DNA of 64,000 nt, taken from assembly GCA_021737275.1 (NCBI GenBank), contig JAIPEE010000007.1, positions 50,710 through 114,709 of the forward strand, in the 5' to 3' direction. The DNA comes from Desulfobacterales bacterium. Its GTDB lineage: Bacteria; Desulfobacterota; Desulfobacteria; Desulfobacterales; JAIPEE01. Position numbers and translations under genes: made by a program. Under the pieces are notes generated by a model. The model did no database searches. It was not told the origin of the DNA and saw only the letters and a program-made list of their open reading frames with translations. This document shows positions 28,491-37,252 of this stretch, piece by piece (positions within the stretch are counted from its first letter, which is position 1; the number at the start of each line of letters is the position of its first letter).

Positions 28491-28523
28491 ATTTAATGCT
28501 TGAGAAAAGCTCAAGCATTAAAT
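28491..28523 (-). terminator. terminator of the metF-metV operon
   Basis: A perfect 14-bp stem ATTTAATGCTTGAG (28491-28504) with its complement (28510-28523) over AAAAG, followed on the minus strand by a T-rich flank. Located 40 bp after the metV stop. Confidence 0.75.
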
Positions 28524-28562
28524 CAAAATCCTGATGGGTAGAACTTATTCTAAAGCAGAAAC

Positions 28563-29240
28563 TTAATCCTGTTTTGCATATCTCTCTTTATAAGGCTCCT
28601 GAATAATCGTACGCTGAACCTGATTCTGCCATTGCATCGGCTGCTGGATTTTCAGGATATCATCCAGGCGATTTTGCGCTTTGAGCCGGTCATATATTGT
28701 AACCCATGCACAAGGAACTTCACTGCTGACTTCGCATTTGCCTTTGTTTGTTCCGCCGCAGGGACCATTAAAGAGGCCCTTTGCACAACGGGTTACCGGA
28801 CAAACTCCGCCGGTGTAACCAAGAACGCATTCACCGCATGCACGGCACTTTTCTTCATAAACGCCGATTTCTTTATCAACGCCGATAAAAACGGTATTAA
28901 CTGCCGGAAATACAGGAATATCCGGGTATCTTTCTGACATATATTGGACGCCGGCGCCGCATGCCATGGAAAGCAGGCAGTCGAATTTACCAACCTTATC
29001 GGCGACATCTTCCAGAAATTCCATATTACACTGACGCTCAACCGTGAAACCGTCGAAAGAACACTCGATGTTCTCTTCCTTGAACATCTGTTTGAGTTCG
29101 GCATTCATGGTGTTGACCTCTTTCAGGCCGCCGGCCATACATACGGAAACACAACCACCGCAGCCGACGGTCAATACCCTTTTATAACTTTTGATGGCGT
29201 CCCTTATCTCTTCCAGGGGTTTTCTTTTTGCTTTAACCAC
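28563..29240 (-). CDS. metV: MetV, methylenetetrahydrofolate reductase partner protein
   Basis: A 225-residue cysteine-rich protein of the MetV family, the zinc/iron-sulfur subunit that pairs with MetF in acetogens and sulfate reducers using the Wood-Ljungdahl pathway. Cysteine blocks: GCGGCVSVC (about 26-34), ACGAGVQY, CRACGECVLG (about 132), CPVTRCAKGLFNGPCGG and CEVSSEVPC. The GTG start has GGAGGT seven bases upstream. It is the last gene of a five-gene minus-strand unit that begins with metF, with three electron-transfer genes in between, suggesting that MetF/MetV exchanges electrons with a membrane module (inference). Confidence 0.9.
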   Translation of the reverse strand: MVKAKRKPLEEIRDAIKSYKRVLTVGCGGCVSVCMAGGLKEVNTMNAELKQMFKEENIECSFDGFTVERQCNMEFLEDVADKVGKFDCLLSMACGAGVQYMSERYPDIPVFPAVNTVFIGVDKEIGVYEEKCRACGECVLGYTGGVCPVTRCAKGLFNGPCGGTNKGKCEVSSEVPCAWVTIYDRLKAQNRLDDILKIQQPMQWQNQVQRTIIQEPYKERYAKQD

Positions 29241-29289
29241 TTATCATACCTCCATATATTAAGTATGCGTCGTACTTTTATTTTTTATA

Positions 29290-29700
29290 TTAAAGATGAC
29301 ACTGCCCGCACATATCCGGAGCAGCTTTGTTACCGCCGTCTCTCTCATCAATATGGCATCCCATACACTGACGGTGAAATGCGGTCTGTCTGTCAACTTT
29401 AGTGTCATCATTATGGCATGCACTGCAAAGAATATCGGGGTTACCCTCTTCGAGGTCACCTTCGTCCAGAATATTTTCACCCGATTCATCATAATCATGG
29501 TGGCAGTCCAGACATTCAAAGCTGTCCATATGTGATTCATGCTCAAATGTTACAGGAGATCGTTCTCTGCTGCCGGTATCATCCGAAACTTCGTTCAGGG
29601 TGATTGTTTCCGGCTGTGCAAGTACAAATGATGCACTGAAACAAATCATAATGACAGTGAGTATTATTAGTAAACTCGTTCCTTTTTTCTTGAAAAGCAT
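29290..29700 (-). CDS. periplasmic tetraheme cytochrome c3 (TmcA-like, type II)
   Basis: A 136-residue exported cytochrome: signal peptide to about residue 28, then four CxxCH heme sites (CLDCH 63-67, CSACH 92-96, CMGCH 112-116, CGQCH 131-135) and extra histidines (54, 57, 68, 109) for bis-His ligation. The strongly acidic heme 1-2 linker is typical of type II c3 (TmcA), which takes electrons from periplasmic hydrogenase/formate dehydrogenase or c3 and passes them to a membrane complex. Here it lies inside a metF...metV operon. Confidence 0.9.
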   Translation of the reverse strand: MLFKKKGTSLLIILTVIMICFSASFVLAQPETITLNEVSDDTGSRERSPVTFEHESHMDSFECLDCHHDYDESGENILDEGDLEEGNPDILCSACHNDDTKVDRQTAFHRQCMGCHIDERDGGNKAAPDMCGQCHL

Positions 29701-29740
29701 CTTATTCCGGTACCTTTCTCATAAAAATCCCTTTTTGGGA

Positions 29741-30124
29741 TTACTCTTTATCAAACTGTTGAACAACACCCTGTGATCGGCAAATCTGCCGTGCGAGGGC
29801 GATCATTTTGGGAATATCTATTCCAAAAGGACAGTAGCAGCGCGTACAGAGAACACATTTTCTCCATACAATTTCACTTATCTCTTCAAGGGTTTTTCGA
29901 CTGACGTTACCCTTTTTCTTGTAAAGCTTACCAATGGAATTGATAAACTTATGAGATGGCATGTACCGCGGATCCTTATCCTTTACATGAAACAGAAAAC
30001 AACTTTCTGCACAGAGCGTGCAGTGGGCACAAAGTTTCAGGGAAAGCTTCACCTGATCCTTGTGCTTGTCGAGTATGCTTTTTATCTCGTCTGTATTAAC
30101 AGGCGCTGTCGTTTGTTCAGCCAT
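29741..30124 (-). CDS. small iron-sulfur protein (HdrC / TmcB N-domain-like)
   Basis: A 127-residue protein carrying two cluster motifs on a helical scaffold: CAHCTLCAESC (Cys 32, 35, 38, 42) and CVLCTRCYCPFG (Cys 90, 93, 96, 98). It resembles the ferredoxin domain of HdrC/HdrD/DsrK/TmcB but lacks the CCG domains of TmcB or HdrD. The second motif is two residues shorter than the usual CxxCxxCxxxCP. Likely cytoplasmic; probable electron link between the membrane cytochrome and MetF/MetV (inference). GGAGAAG precedes the ATG. Confidence 0.82.
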   Translation of the reverse strand: MAEQTTAPVNTDEIKSILDKHKDQVKLSLKLCAHCTLCAESCFLFHVKDKDPRYMPSHKFINSIGKLYKKKGNVSRKTLEEISEIVWRKCVLCTRCYCPFGIDIPKMIALARQICRSQGVVQQFDKE

Positions 30125-30151
30125 TATCTTCTCCGCACCATGGCGTTATAA

Positions 30152-30808
30152 TTACCAGGTTCTGCTTCCCTTACCGAATGTATGCTCGGATTTCATAAGA
30201 AAGCGGTTAATAAAGAAATAAAACATATGCACAAGCTTGGTGAACGGGATGGCGATGAGCATCAATCCGCCAAAGAAAATGTGCAGGGTGATCATGACAT
30301 TGTAATTAAACATGTGATGATAGGCCATAAAGCCTGTAATAAATGGTGCAAATGCGATCACCCAGATGATGTAATCATATAATGTTGTTATTGCACGGAC
30401 ACGTGCAGAAAAAATCCTGCGCAGCAGGAAGTAGGCGCCGCAAATCATTACAACGATTGTCAGAAAATCGGAAAAGCCTTCTGAAAAAGCGGGAATGCTG
30501 AAACCCCAGGCAACGTCGGTCAGAACACCGTGTGCCACAAGGAATATCGGTGTGATGATAAGCAGTACGTGAAACACTGTGCTGGTGATGACCGTAACCG
30601 GGCTGACACCAAGAATGGTCAATTTGACTCGCGCCATGAATGGTAACTGCACAGCACTTTCAGGTGTTTTCTGGGCCGGTATCGTTTTATAATGAACAAT
30701 CCCCGCTTTTTTGCTCAGGGAGAAATATCTTACCAGCTGAAAGATTGTCCCTATGACAAAAATGATGAGGGCTGCCCATGCAAACGGGCCCCGAATAAAA
30801 TCGTACAT
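30152..30808 (-). CDS. NarI/DsrM/TmcC-like membrane cytochrome b subunit
   Basis: A 218-residue protein with five hydrophobic helices (about 8-27, 74-98, 115-137, 148-165, 173-195) and histidines in them suitable for b-heme ligation (FHVLL, VAHG, YHHMF, LHIFF, KLVHMF). This is the fold of NarI, DsrM and TmcC, which pass electrons across the membrane or to quinone. The start at 30808 is chosen because GTAGGAGAC precedes it and homology begins at MYDFIRG; a longer in-frame start adds unrelated residues. It lies 43 bp after metF and 27 bp before the iron-sulfur gene. Confidence 0.85.
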   Translation of the reverse strand: MYDFIRGPFAWAALIIFVIGTIFQLVRYFSLSKKAGIVHYKTIPAQKTPESAVQLPFMARVKLTILGVSPVTVITSTVFHVLLIITPIFLVAHGVLTDVAWGFSIPAFSEGFSDFLTIVVMICGAYFLLRRIFSARVRAITTLYDYIIWVIAFAPFITGFMAYHHMFNYNVMITLHIFFGGLMLIAIPFTKLVHMFYFFINRFLMKSEHTFGKGSRTW

Positions 30809-30851
30809 GAAAAAGTCTCCTACAAATTTATATTCAGAATCACAGAAACAT

Positions 30852-31778
30852 TTAGTCCATAACCGGTCTTGGCAACACCTTGGCGCGTTCGGCAATTTCA
30901 GGAACCTTATGTTCCCACTCGATAGCCATCAGATGTACGCCGGCAATACCTTTTGTTTCCTTGAACTCTTCGATCTGTTCACAGGCAATCTTGATACCTT
31001 CATCAGCCTGTTTCTTCTTGTCTACACCGGCAAGGCGATTGATGACTTCATCCGGAACATCTATTCCAGGCACCCTGTTTTTCATATACTTGGCCATACC
31101 AAGGCTTTTCATGGGAGTCACACCGGCGAGGATGTATGTCTTTTCGGTCAGCCCCATATCATTAGCCTGTTTAATCCATTCGCGCATCAAATCCATATTA
31201 TAAATGCATTGTGTCTGAATGAAGTCAGCACCGGCAGCAACTTTTTTGGCCAGACGGTGAACACGCCATTCATAGGGCTCGCCAAACGGGTTGGCTGCTG
31301 CGCCGATGAAAAATTTAGGTGGAACATCAATTTCAGCACCACCGGCAAATTTGCCTTCATCACGCATATTTTTAACCATGTTAATAAGTTGAATGGAATC
31401 GATGTCGTAAACACCTTTTGCATTGGGATGATCTCCAAATTGCTGATGATCACCGGAAAGACAAAGTATGTTGCGGAGGCCATGACAGTATGCGCCCAGA
31501 ATATCTGCCTGCATGGCCAGCCGGTTCCTGTCACGGCAAACCATCTGATAGTTTGGTTCCAATCCTTCTTCAAGGGCAATAATAGCAGCGGCCCAGCTTG
31601 ACATACGGACCATTGCTGTCTGGTTGTCGGTAATGTTTACCATATCAACCATCCCCTTCAGGGGAACAGCTTTTTCCCGTACGTGCTCAACATTGCAGCC
31701 ACGCGGTGGCCCAAGCTCGCCGGTAAATGCAAAGTGTCCCGCTCTCAAAATCTTTTCAAGGTTACTTCCAGCCTTCAT
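30852..31778 (-). CDS. metF: methylenetetrahydrofolate reductase MetF
   Basis: A 308-residue MetF-type TIM barrel catalysing interconversion of methylene- and methyl-tetrahydrofolate in the Wood-Ljungdahl methyl branch. Family features: FTGELGPPRGCN near residue 18, VNITDNQTAMVRMS (about 46-59), LCLSGDHQQFGDHP (about 105), GAAANPFGEPYEW (about 160) and DFIQTQCIYNMD (about 185). Start at 31778 with AGAGGAAC upstream. First gene of the metF - cytochrome b - Fe-S - cytochrome c3 - metV unit. Confidence 0.93.
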   Translation of the reverse strand: MKAGSNLEKILRAGHFAFTGELGPPRGCNVEHVREKAVPLKGMVDMVNITDNQTAMVRMSSWAAAIIALEEGLEPNYQMVCRDRNRLAMQADILGAYCHGLRNILCLSGDHQQFGDHPNAKGVYDIDSIQLINMVKNMRDEGKFAGGAEIDVPPKFFIGAAANPFGEPYEWRVHRLAKKVAAGADFIQTQCIYNMDLMREWIKQANDMGLTEKTYILAGVTPMKSLGMAKYMKNRVPGIDVPDEVINRLAGVDKKKQADEGIKIACEQIEEFKETKGIAGVHLMAIEWEHKVPEIAERAKVLPRPVMD

Positions 31779-32112
31779 ATTAAATGTTCCTCTTCGTTTG
31801 TGTTTTATGGGGCAAAACATATGCCCAACTTATTACGCTTTGGATATACACATTAACCAAAGTAGATCTAATATATCACCAGAAGTTTATGGCACAGCAT
31901 CGCGCAGACTGTCAAGAATATCGGAAAATTTTTCGTAATTTTTCGTAAAATTTGACAGGTTCGTTTGGAAATAGTGGCAAAAGAACGAATTTACTAAGGT
32001 TTTGTTTTACGCTATGATACAAAAAGAATTTATGATGACGAAACTTATGGATATAAAAGGATGGCAAGTTACCATATCAGGAGGAATAAAATTTATCATT
32101 GCAGCACTGACT
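31779..32112. other. 334-bp upstream region of the metF operon
   Basis: No supported gene. AT-rich with a tandem direct repeat ATTTTTCGTA x2 (about 31927-31946) and a TTGACA-like hexamer just after it. Promoter of the metF operon must lie here on the minus strand, but no single -35/-10 pair stands out. Confidence 0.45.
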
Positions 32113-32607
32113 CTATTTTGTCTCTTTAGGCCCTCCGGTTGTCATTTCCTCTTCAACGCTTTCAATTCGTTCCTTTCGTTCAGTATTCGAAATATAGGGC
32201 GTTGTCTGAACATCACGAAGTTTTTTCTCATGCAGCTTCTCTTTGGATGCCGCATCATTAATTCTGGAAAGCAGATCATCAAACTCTATTGGTTTTAAAA
32301 GGTAATCAAAAGCACCGTGTTTGAGGCCTTCAACTGCCGTTTTTACGGTTGAATGGCCCGTCAACAGAATAATTTCAACAAGCGGATTAATTTTTCTGAT
32401 CCCTTTCAGGGTTTCAATACCGTCCATGCCCGGCATTTTGATATCAAGAATAACCACTTCAATTTCTTTATGTTTTTCAATAATTTTTAGGGCTTCCCGG
32501 CCGTTGAAAGCGCATGAGATGATATAGCCTCTTTTTTCCAGACGCTCGGCCAGCGTTTCAGCAAAATCCTTTTCATCATCAATAATAAGCAGGTTTACAG
32601 GTGCCAT
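32113..32607 (-). CDS. single-domain response regulator
   Basis: A 164-residue CheY-like receiver with acidic pocket D10/D11, phospho-acceptor D55 in VVILDIKMPGMDG, T83 and K105 (KPIEFDDLL). The remaining 45 residues are charged and lack an obvious DNA-binding or enzyme domain, so output is by protein contact or phosphotransfer. AAGGAGG precedes the ATG at 32607. No histidine kinase is nearby; it is upstream of the metF operon on the same strand but 334 bp away. Ends in TAG. Confidence 0.88.
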   Translation of the reverse strand: MAPVNLLIIDDEKDFAETLAERLEKRGYIISCAFNGREALKIIEKHKEIEVVILDIKMPGMDGIETLKGIRKINPLVEIILLTGHSTVKTAVEGLKHGAFDYLLKPIEFDDLLSRINDAASKEKLHEKKLRDVQTTPYISNTERKERIESVEEEMTTGGPKETK

Positions 32608-32778
32608 AATATCCTCCTTAAACAGGGTTTTGCGTCCGATGGTGTTTAACGCTAACCTTGAATTAAAGTTAAATACAGGTAAAATATTAATGCCGGTAAA
32701 TATATATGCCTGTAAAATAAAAGTCCGATACAACAGTGCGGGCCAAAAAGAAACGGAGTAAAAGGCATTGTGTCTTTC

Positions 32779-33195
32779 TTACTCTCCAATAATTTTTATA
32801 AGCACCCGTTTTTTCCTTCTGCCATCAAACTCACCGTAAAAAATTTGTTCCCATGTGCCAAAATCAAGCTTACCATCTGTTATGGCAACAACCACCTCAC
32901 GGCCCATAATCTGTCTTTTCATGTGGGCATCTGCATTATCTTCACCGACATTATGGCGATAACTTGAAACAGGTTCATGCGGTGCCAGTTTTTCGAGCCA
33001 GAGATCATAATCATGGTGAAGTCCGGATTCATCATCATTAATAAAGACCGAGGCCGTTATGTGCATGGCATTTACTAGTACGAGCCCTTCCTTGATGCTG
33101 CTTTCCCATAGACACGCTTCAACGTCTGGTGTGATGTTGATAAAGGCACGACGTGTTCGAACGTTAAAAGTAAGTTCCTTGCGGTAACTCTTCAT
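32779..33195 (-). CDS. YjbQ family protein (UPF0047)
   Basis: A 138-residue protein of the compact YjbQ/UPF0047 fold, which has been linked to a secondary thiamine-phosphate synthase activity. Signature stretches: [30 protein letters not shown] (with the conserved His), [17 protein letters not shown] and [18 protein letters not shown]. Start at 33195 with GAGGTG upstream; the longer frame adds unrelated residues. Single-gene unit. Confidence 0.9.
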   Translation of the reverse strand: MKSYRKELTFNVRTRRAFINITPDVEACLWESSIKEGLVLVNAMHITASVFINDDESGLHHDYDLWLEKLAPHEPVSSYRHNVGEDNADAHMKRQIMGREVVVAITDGKLDFGTWEQIFYGEFDGRRKKRVLIKIIGE

Positions 33196-33523
33196 TTTCA
33201 CCTCATTTGATATTGATTGGTATTTGGATTGAAAAAAACAATACCAAGAATACTTTAAAATTTCAAATCGATTTAATGAGTTATGGATATAATTATAGAA
33301 ATTAAAATTTGGAATGAAGGAAAAGTGTAGCTCCCATATGCCGATCATACCTTTTGGAATATACCGAAAAGTCTTATAGAATCAGTAAAATGTATTAATA
33401 ATTTTTAACTGTTTTTTTCCTGTTAATGATTGAAGATGAGACCTTCGAGATCCTGCAGATGTTTATCTATTCCTTTCCAGGCTAAAACGCCATCTTTTCT
33501 CTCAATATTTTTACATGAGGCAA
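33196..33523. other. 328-bp stretch with a possible tiny ORF
   Basis: Lies between yjbQ and the amidohydrolase gene (both minus). Mostly AT-rich. The right-hand third is open in one minus-strand frame (listed separately). Confidence 0.4.
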
Positions 33524-33533
33524 CTATATACAT
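33423..33533 (-). CDS. possible 36-residue ORF at the amidohydrolase 3' end
   Basis: ATG at 33533 overlaps the last codons of the amidohydrolase gene in another frame and runs to TAA at 33423. The product begins MYIVASCKNIERKDGVLAWK and ends in GLIFNH. Composition looks protein-like, but no clear ribosome binding site exists. It may instead be the former C-terminus of the amidohydrolase after a frameshift. Low confidence. Confidence 0.25.
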   Translation of the reverse strand: MYIVASCKNIERKDGVLAWKGIDKHLQDLEGLIFNH

Positions 33534-34792
33534 AAGGGGCCAAATTGATTTGGGCATCCGCCTGACAGACCAAGTGAGTCTTTGACGACAATTCCTTCCC
33601 TCATGACAAAAACAATATTGTCAGGATCATTTAACAAAGACGGGTCTTTGTCAGGACGGCCATTCATAAGAATAAGGTCTGCTGTAGCGCCTATGGCTAA
33701 AGTCCCTAAAAGGTTTTCCAGACCCAAAAGCTTTGCACCGTTAACCGTTGCTATTTTTATGACATCTTCAACGGGAATTCCTGCATCAATAAAATTCAGC
33801 ATTTCACGCAATCCGAACTTTCCAAAAGGAGTTCTGTCATCGGCGAAGGTATCGCTTCCCAAAACGATTGGACAACTACTGTTGTAAAATTCTAAAATTG
33901 TTTGATAATGATGGGTAATGAATTCATCAAACTGCTTGTCACCGGGTTTGCTGAAAGTAGATTCGATCTCACATGTCGGTGCCCATGCAATGCCTTTTTT
34001 TATCAAACTCTCTTTGGAAGCATGATCCATCCCAAAGCCATGGATAATAAAATCAACTTCTCCCTCTATTGCCATTTTAACTGCCGATGAACATGTGCAA
34101 TGAGCCTGAATTTTTAATCCACAGCGATGTGTTTCCCCGACAATGGTATTGATTTCGGATTGTGAATACTGAACTTTGGATTCATCATCCTGATCATGCA
34201 TACCGGCACCGCTTATCCAGAACTTGATAAATTCAGCACCGTCATTTTTCAGTTGGCGAATTTCAGTAATCAAATTATCCGTTCCATTACATGTAATTGC
34301 CCAGGGATGTAATTTCTCGATTTCACTTTGTTTTGCATTGGGAATATAACCTGCACCTCCGGGTGCGGCTAACCCCCTGAGGCAAGGAATAATACGTGGG
34401 CCATAAATTTCTCCTCTGGAAATCATATCTTTCAGCACGTGCCCATTATTAGAAATATCGATTACCGTTGTAAATCCTGACATTAATAATTCCCATGCCT
34501 GCCTTATGGAACGTACCTGTCTTTCTTCTTTGGTTTGTGAAAGCCATAAAGCCGGGGGGTATCCCTGGGCTAATCCTGTAATATGAAGATGACAGTCAAT
34601 AAATCCCGGCAACAGGCATAATCCTGAAGCATCAATCGTCTGCATTTGTTCGATTTCAATACTATTGTCAATAATTAGATCAGCAATTAAATTTTTTTCT
34701 ATAATAATTCCGGTACTGTCAGTAGGTGTTCTTTTTGAGGGGTCTATCATATTGCAGTTAACAATAGCCATCCTTGATAATTCGTTATACAT
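33524..34792 (-). CDS. amidohydrolase family protein (imidazolonepropionase/prolidase-like)
   Basis: A 422-residue metal-dependent hydrolase of the amidohydrolase superfamily. Metal motif PGFIDCHLH near residue 63-71, then EFIKFWISGAG (about 188), AHCTCSSAV with metal His (about 228), DFIIHGFGMDH (about 245) and VLGSDTFADD (about 310, the conserved Asp). The C-terminal beta part ends in GATADLILMNG. Substrate unknown: cyclic imides, dipeptides or N-acyl compounds are possible. AAAGGAG precedes the ATG. Begins an accessory group with AOR, amine oxidoreductase and gamma-glutamyltransferase, all on the minus strand. Ends in TAG. Confidence 0.85.
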   Translation of the reverse strand: MYNELSRMAIVNCNMIDPSKRTPTDSTGIIIEKNLIADLIIDNSIEIEQMQTIDASGLCLLPGFIDCHLHITGLAQGYPPALWLSQTKEERQVRSIRQAWELLMSGFTTVIDISNNGHVLKDMISRGEIYGPRIIPCLRGLAAPGGAGYIPNAKQSEIEKLHPWAITCNGTDNLITEIRQLKNDGAEFIKFWISGAGMHDQDDESKVQYSQSEINTIVGETHRCGLKIQAHCTCSSAVKMAIEGEVDFIIHGFGMDHASKESLIKKGIAWAPTCEIESTFSKPGDKQFDEFITHHYQTILEFYNSSCPIVLGSDTFADDRTPFGKFGLREMLNFIDAGIPVEDVIKIATVNGAKLLGLENLLGTLAIGATADLILMNGRPDKDPSLLNDPDNIVFVMREGIVVKDSLGLSGGCPNQFGPLCI

Positions 34793-34874
34793 TTTTTCTC
34801 CTTTGTGTTACCCGAACAAAATATGATTTACTGTTAATTCTTTAAATGTCTATATGTGTGAAGTCATAAAAAAA

Positions 34875-35150
34875 TATTGGCACTCACACCAACTGGGCAG
34901 ATTCTGGTTTGATGCCTTCATTGAAAAGGGTAAAGCGTAAAGCGTTGAGATCCAGGGAGGGTTTGCACCCATGATAATTTCCGATACCGTTTTTCCGACA
35001 ATGGGACCCATGGCAGATCCGTGGCCACTGAAACCGGTGGCCGGAAGCAGACCTCTGAGCCGGGAGTGCATCGATAACCGGATGCATATCGGGTGTGCAG
35101 TCTATGCAGCCAACCCGCTCAATGGTCATACTTTTCAGTCCCTCATAGAA
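34875..35150 (-). pseudogene. broken partial copy of the DAO-family oxidoreductase
   Basis: Over about 270 bp this matches the 3' end of the intact oxidoreductase gene at about 37245-37520 in the same orientation, with most bases identical. Translation gives YEGLKSMTIER, DCTPDMHPVIDAL, ATGFSGHGSAMGPIVGKTVSEII and CKPSLDLNALRF in three frames, so at least two frameshifts have accumulated. Only the C-terminal fifth is present. The two copies bracket the AOR gene as direct repeats. Confidence 0.88.
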
Positions 35151-35175
35151 ACCCATGTCCTTTAGGCGTGGATAT

Positions 35176-37107
35176 TTAATCGTTAATCAGCCCAAGCCGG
35201 TTCATCTCTTCCGCTATATCCAACAATCCAAGTCGTGTAAGGGTTTTAACTGTTTGAAGCCCTTTTTCAGAGTCCCATCCCCTGATTTCATAAAACTCTT
35301 TCAGCATCGTATTATAAACATCCCGGTCCAGTGTTATGCCTTTACGACTTATCACTTCTTTTCCGGGGCCCGGTACGATCACATCCGGATTGAGGTATAT
35401 CTCATCAACCGGGTCAGTGAAATTAAATTCACCGGGAAAATCATCTTTTTCCGGAACAATTCCTTCGCGCAGCAAAATTGCCCGTTGGAGATTGAAAATA
35501 CGTTCACCGTATTGGATAAGATCCTCTTCAGTTTTACTAATTCCGGTTGCTGCTGAAAACAACTGACTTTCCAGTGTCGGGTCTCCAACATGATCAGGTG
35601 TATACCATGAAGACTTAATCGGCCAAACTGCATAGCACAGTCCAAGACAATCCTTGACGATGGTTCGATCGATTATATTTGCCGCTGCACAGGCTTTTCC
35701 CTCATAGGTCATCAAATCCCAGGCTTTTTCATGGCCCCAGAACCTTGTGGCCGCAGCCCTGAAAACATCTGCAGTTACCGGCGAAGAATCAGGATCATCC
35801 AGATGCATGACCCATTTTGCCAGCAGAATAGTTACCTGGAGGAGCATAGAGATAGGTTGTCTTGTTTCAAAAGCATAAAGAAGTGCATTCATCAAATAAC
35901 CCCGGCCGGAGTATTCCGCACCTCCGCCAACGCCGGAAACTTCATTGGAAAAATGCGCTCTGGCCTTTTCCCCCAGTTTTTCACCTGTCCGTAACAGCCC
36001 TTCGGCCAACATGTCACCAAAACCATCTCTATGGGCGATCATATTGGCAATGTTTTCAAAAAATGTTAACTTCCCGAGATCTTGAATATTAATACCGGTC
36101 TCTTTTTCGGTCAGGTATCCTGACCTGAAACATGCTTCAAGCCAATCAATGATGTTATATATTTCATAGGTACAGATCGAAAGATCATTGCAGATTCTTG
36201 TTGCATCGTATGCTGCTGTTTCCGGATCTTCTTTTTGTTTAATAACCCAGTCATGATAAACATATGCGGCCTGACACAGTCCGGCGATATTTTTTCCGGA
36301 TGCCGTTTGCACCACCGTTCTGTATTCACAATCGATTCCACATTGATAGCAGTGTTTTGTTTTTACCGGAGGCGTACTTCCGCCGGGACCTGAATCGGAT
36401 GCAGATGGATTTTTACACAGATGATATACTCTTTTGTTAAGTTCTTTAAGCTTTTCCGGCAGGGCGATTGATGGTTTGTCGCTTCCCAGAACCGCTATTG
36501 CTTTGAGATTTTTTGAGCCGAACACCGCGCCGAATCCGCCTGTTGCGCTGCCGTCATTTTCCGTCATAATGTTGGCACTTCGGCACAAATTTTCACCGGC
36601 CACACCGGTTGTTATATATCGAACCGTTTTTCCATATTGATCTTTTAAAATATCGCCGACGTCATATATGCCTTTTCCCCAGAGAGAAGATGCACCAATA
36701 ATCTGTAAGTTTTCGTCTTGAATTAACAGGTAAACCGGTTTGTCAGAACGTCCGTGGATAATGATACCGTCGTAGCCTGCTTTTTTAAGGTAGGCCCCGA
36801 AAAAGCTGCCGAAATTCCCATAACAAAAACCTTCCGGCATCAACATAGGCGATTTCCCGGCAACAAAACATCTAGCGGCACCCTGGGTGCCTGTTGCCAC
36901 CAACGGGCCGGTCATAAAAATAAGACGGTTTTCCGGATCAAAGGCCGTTTTGTCGGGAAGAACTTCTTCCCAATAAATTCGAGTGGCTATCCCGCGGCCG
37001 CCTAAAAACCGGTTAGCATAAGGCATTGTATCCAGTTCAAAGAATCGTTTTTCTAAAAGATTGACTTTCAAGATTTTTCCACACCATCCATGTATATCCG
37101 TACCCAT
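35176..37107 (-). CDS. aldehyde:ferredoxin oxidoreductase family protein
   Basis: A 643-residue tungsten-cofactor oxidoreductase (AOR family) that reversibly oxidises aldehydes to acids with ferredoxin. N-terminal domain MGTDIHGWCGKILKVNL with the LGGRGIATRIYWEE cofactor loop; TGPLVATGTQGAARC; cluster cysteines in CYQCGIDCEY (about 272) and the distal Cys in DCLGLCYA (about 507). Length is normal. It sits between the intact and broken copies of a DAO-type oxidoreductase. Likely removes or makes the aldehyde produced in amino-acid or amine breakdown by its neighbours (inference). Confidence 0.92.
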   Translation of the reverse strand: MGTDIHGWCGKILKVNLLEKRFFELDTMPYANRFLGGRGIATRIYWEEVLPDKTAFDPENRLIFMTGPLVATGTQGAARCFVAGKSPMLMPEGFCYGNFGSFFGAYLKKAGYDGIIIHGRSDKPVYLLIQDENLQIIGASSLWGKGIYDVGDILKDQYGKTVRYITTGVAGENLCRSANIMTENDGSATGGFGAVFGSKNLKAIAVLGSDKPSIALPEKLKELNKRVYHLCKNPSASDSGPGGSTPPVKTKHCYQCGIDCEYRTVVQTASGKNIAGLCQAAYVYHDWVIKQKEDPETAAYDATRICNDLSICTYEIYNIIDWLEACFRSGYLTEKETGINIQDLGKLTFFENIANMIAHRDGFGDMLAEGLLRTGEKLGEKARAHFSNEVSGVGGGAEYSGRGYLMNALLYAFETRQPISMLLQVTILLAKWVMHLDDPDSSPVTADVFRAAATRFWGHEKAWDLMTYEGKACAAANIIDRTIVKDCLGLCYAVWPIKSSWYTPDHVGDPTLESQLFSAATGISKTEEDLIQYGERIFNLQRAILLREGIVPEKDDFPGEFNFTDPVDEIYLNPDVIVPGPGKEVISRKGITLDRDVYNTMLKEFYEIRGWDSEKGLQTVKTLTRLGLLDIAEEMNRLGLIND

Positions 37108-37252
37108 TTATTTTTTCCCTGAGAAATGAATATATTGAAAAAGTTTTAATATTTATAGCAACGTCATGATATTTTCCTATACATCAGATAAAACATGGCC
37201 CGATTAGAAAGTATTCATATTGAAATGACCTCAGATTATCAGGTATTGGCAC

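Noticed and set aside
31927..31946. Tandem ATTTTTCGTA repeat as start of a CRISPR-like array
   Set aside because: Only two adjacent 10-bp units with no spacers.
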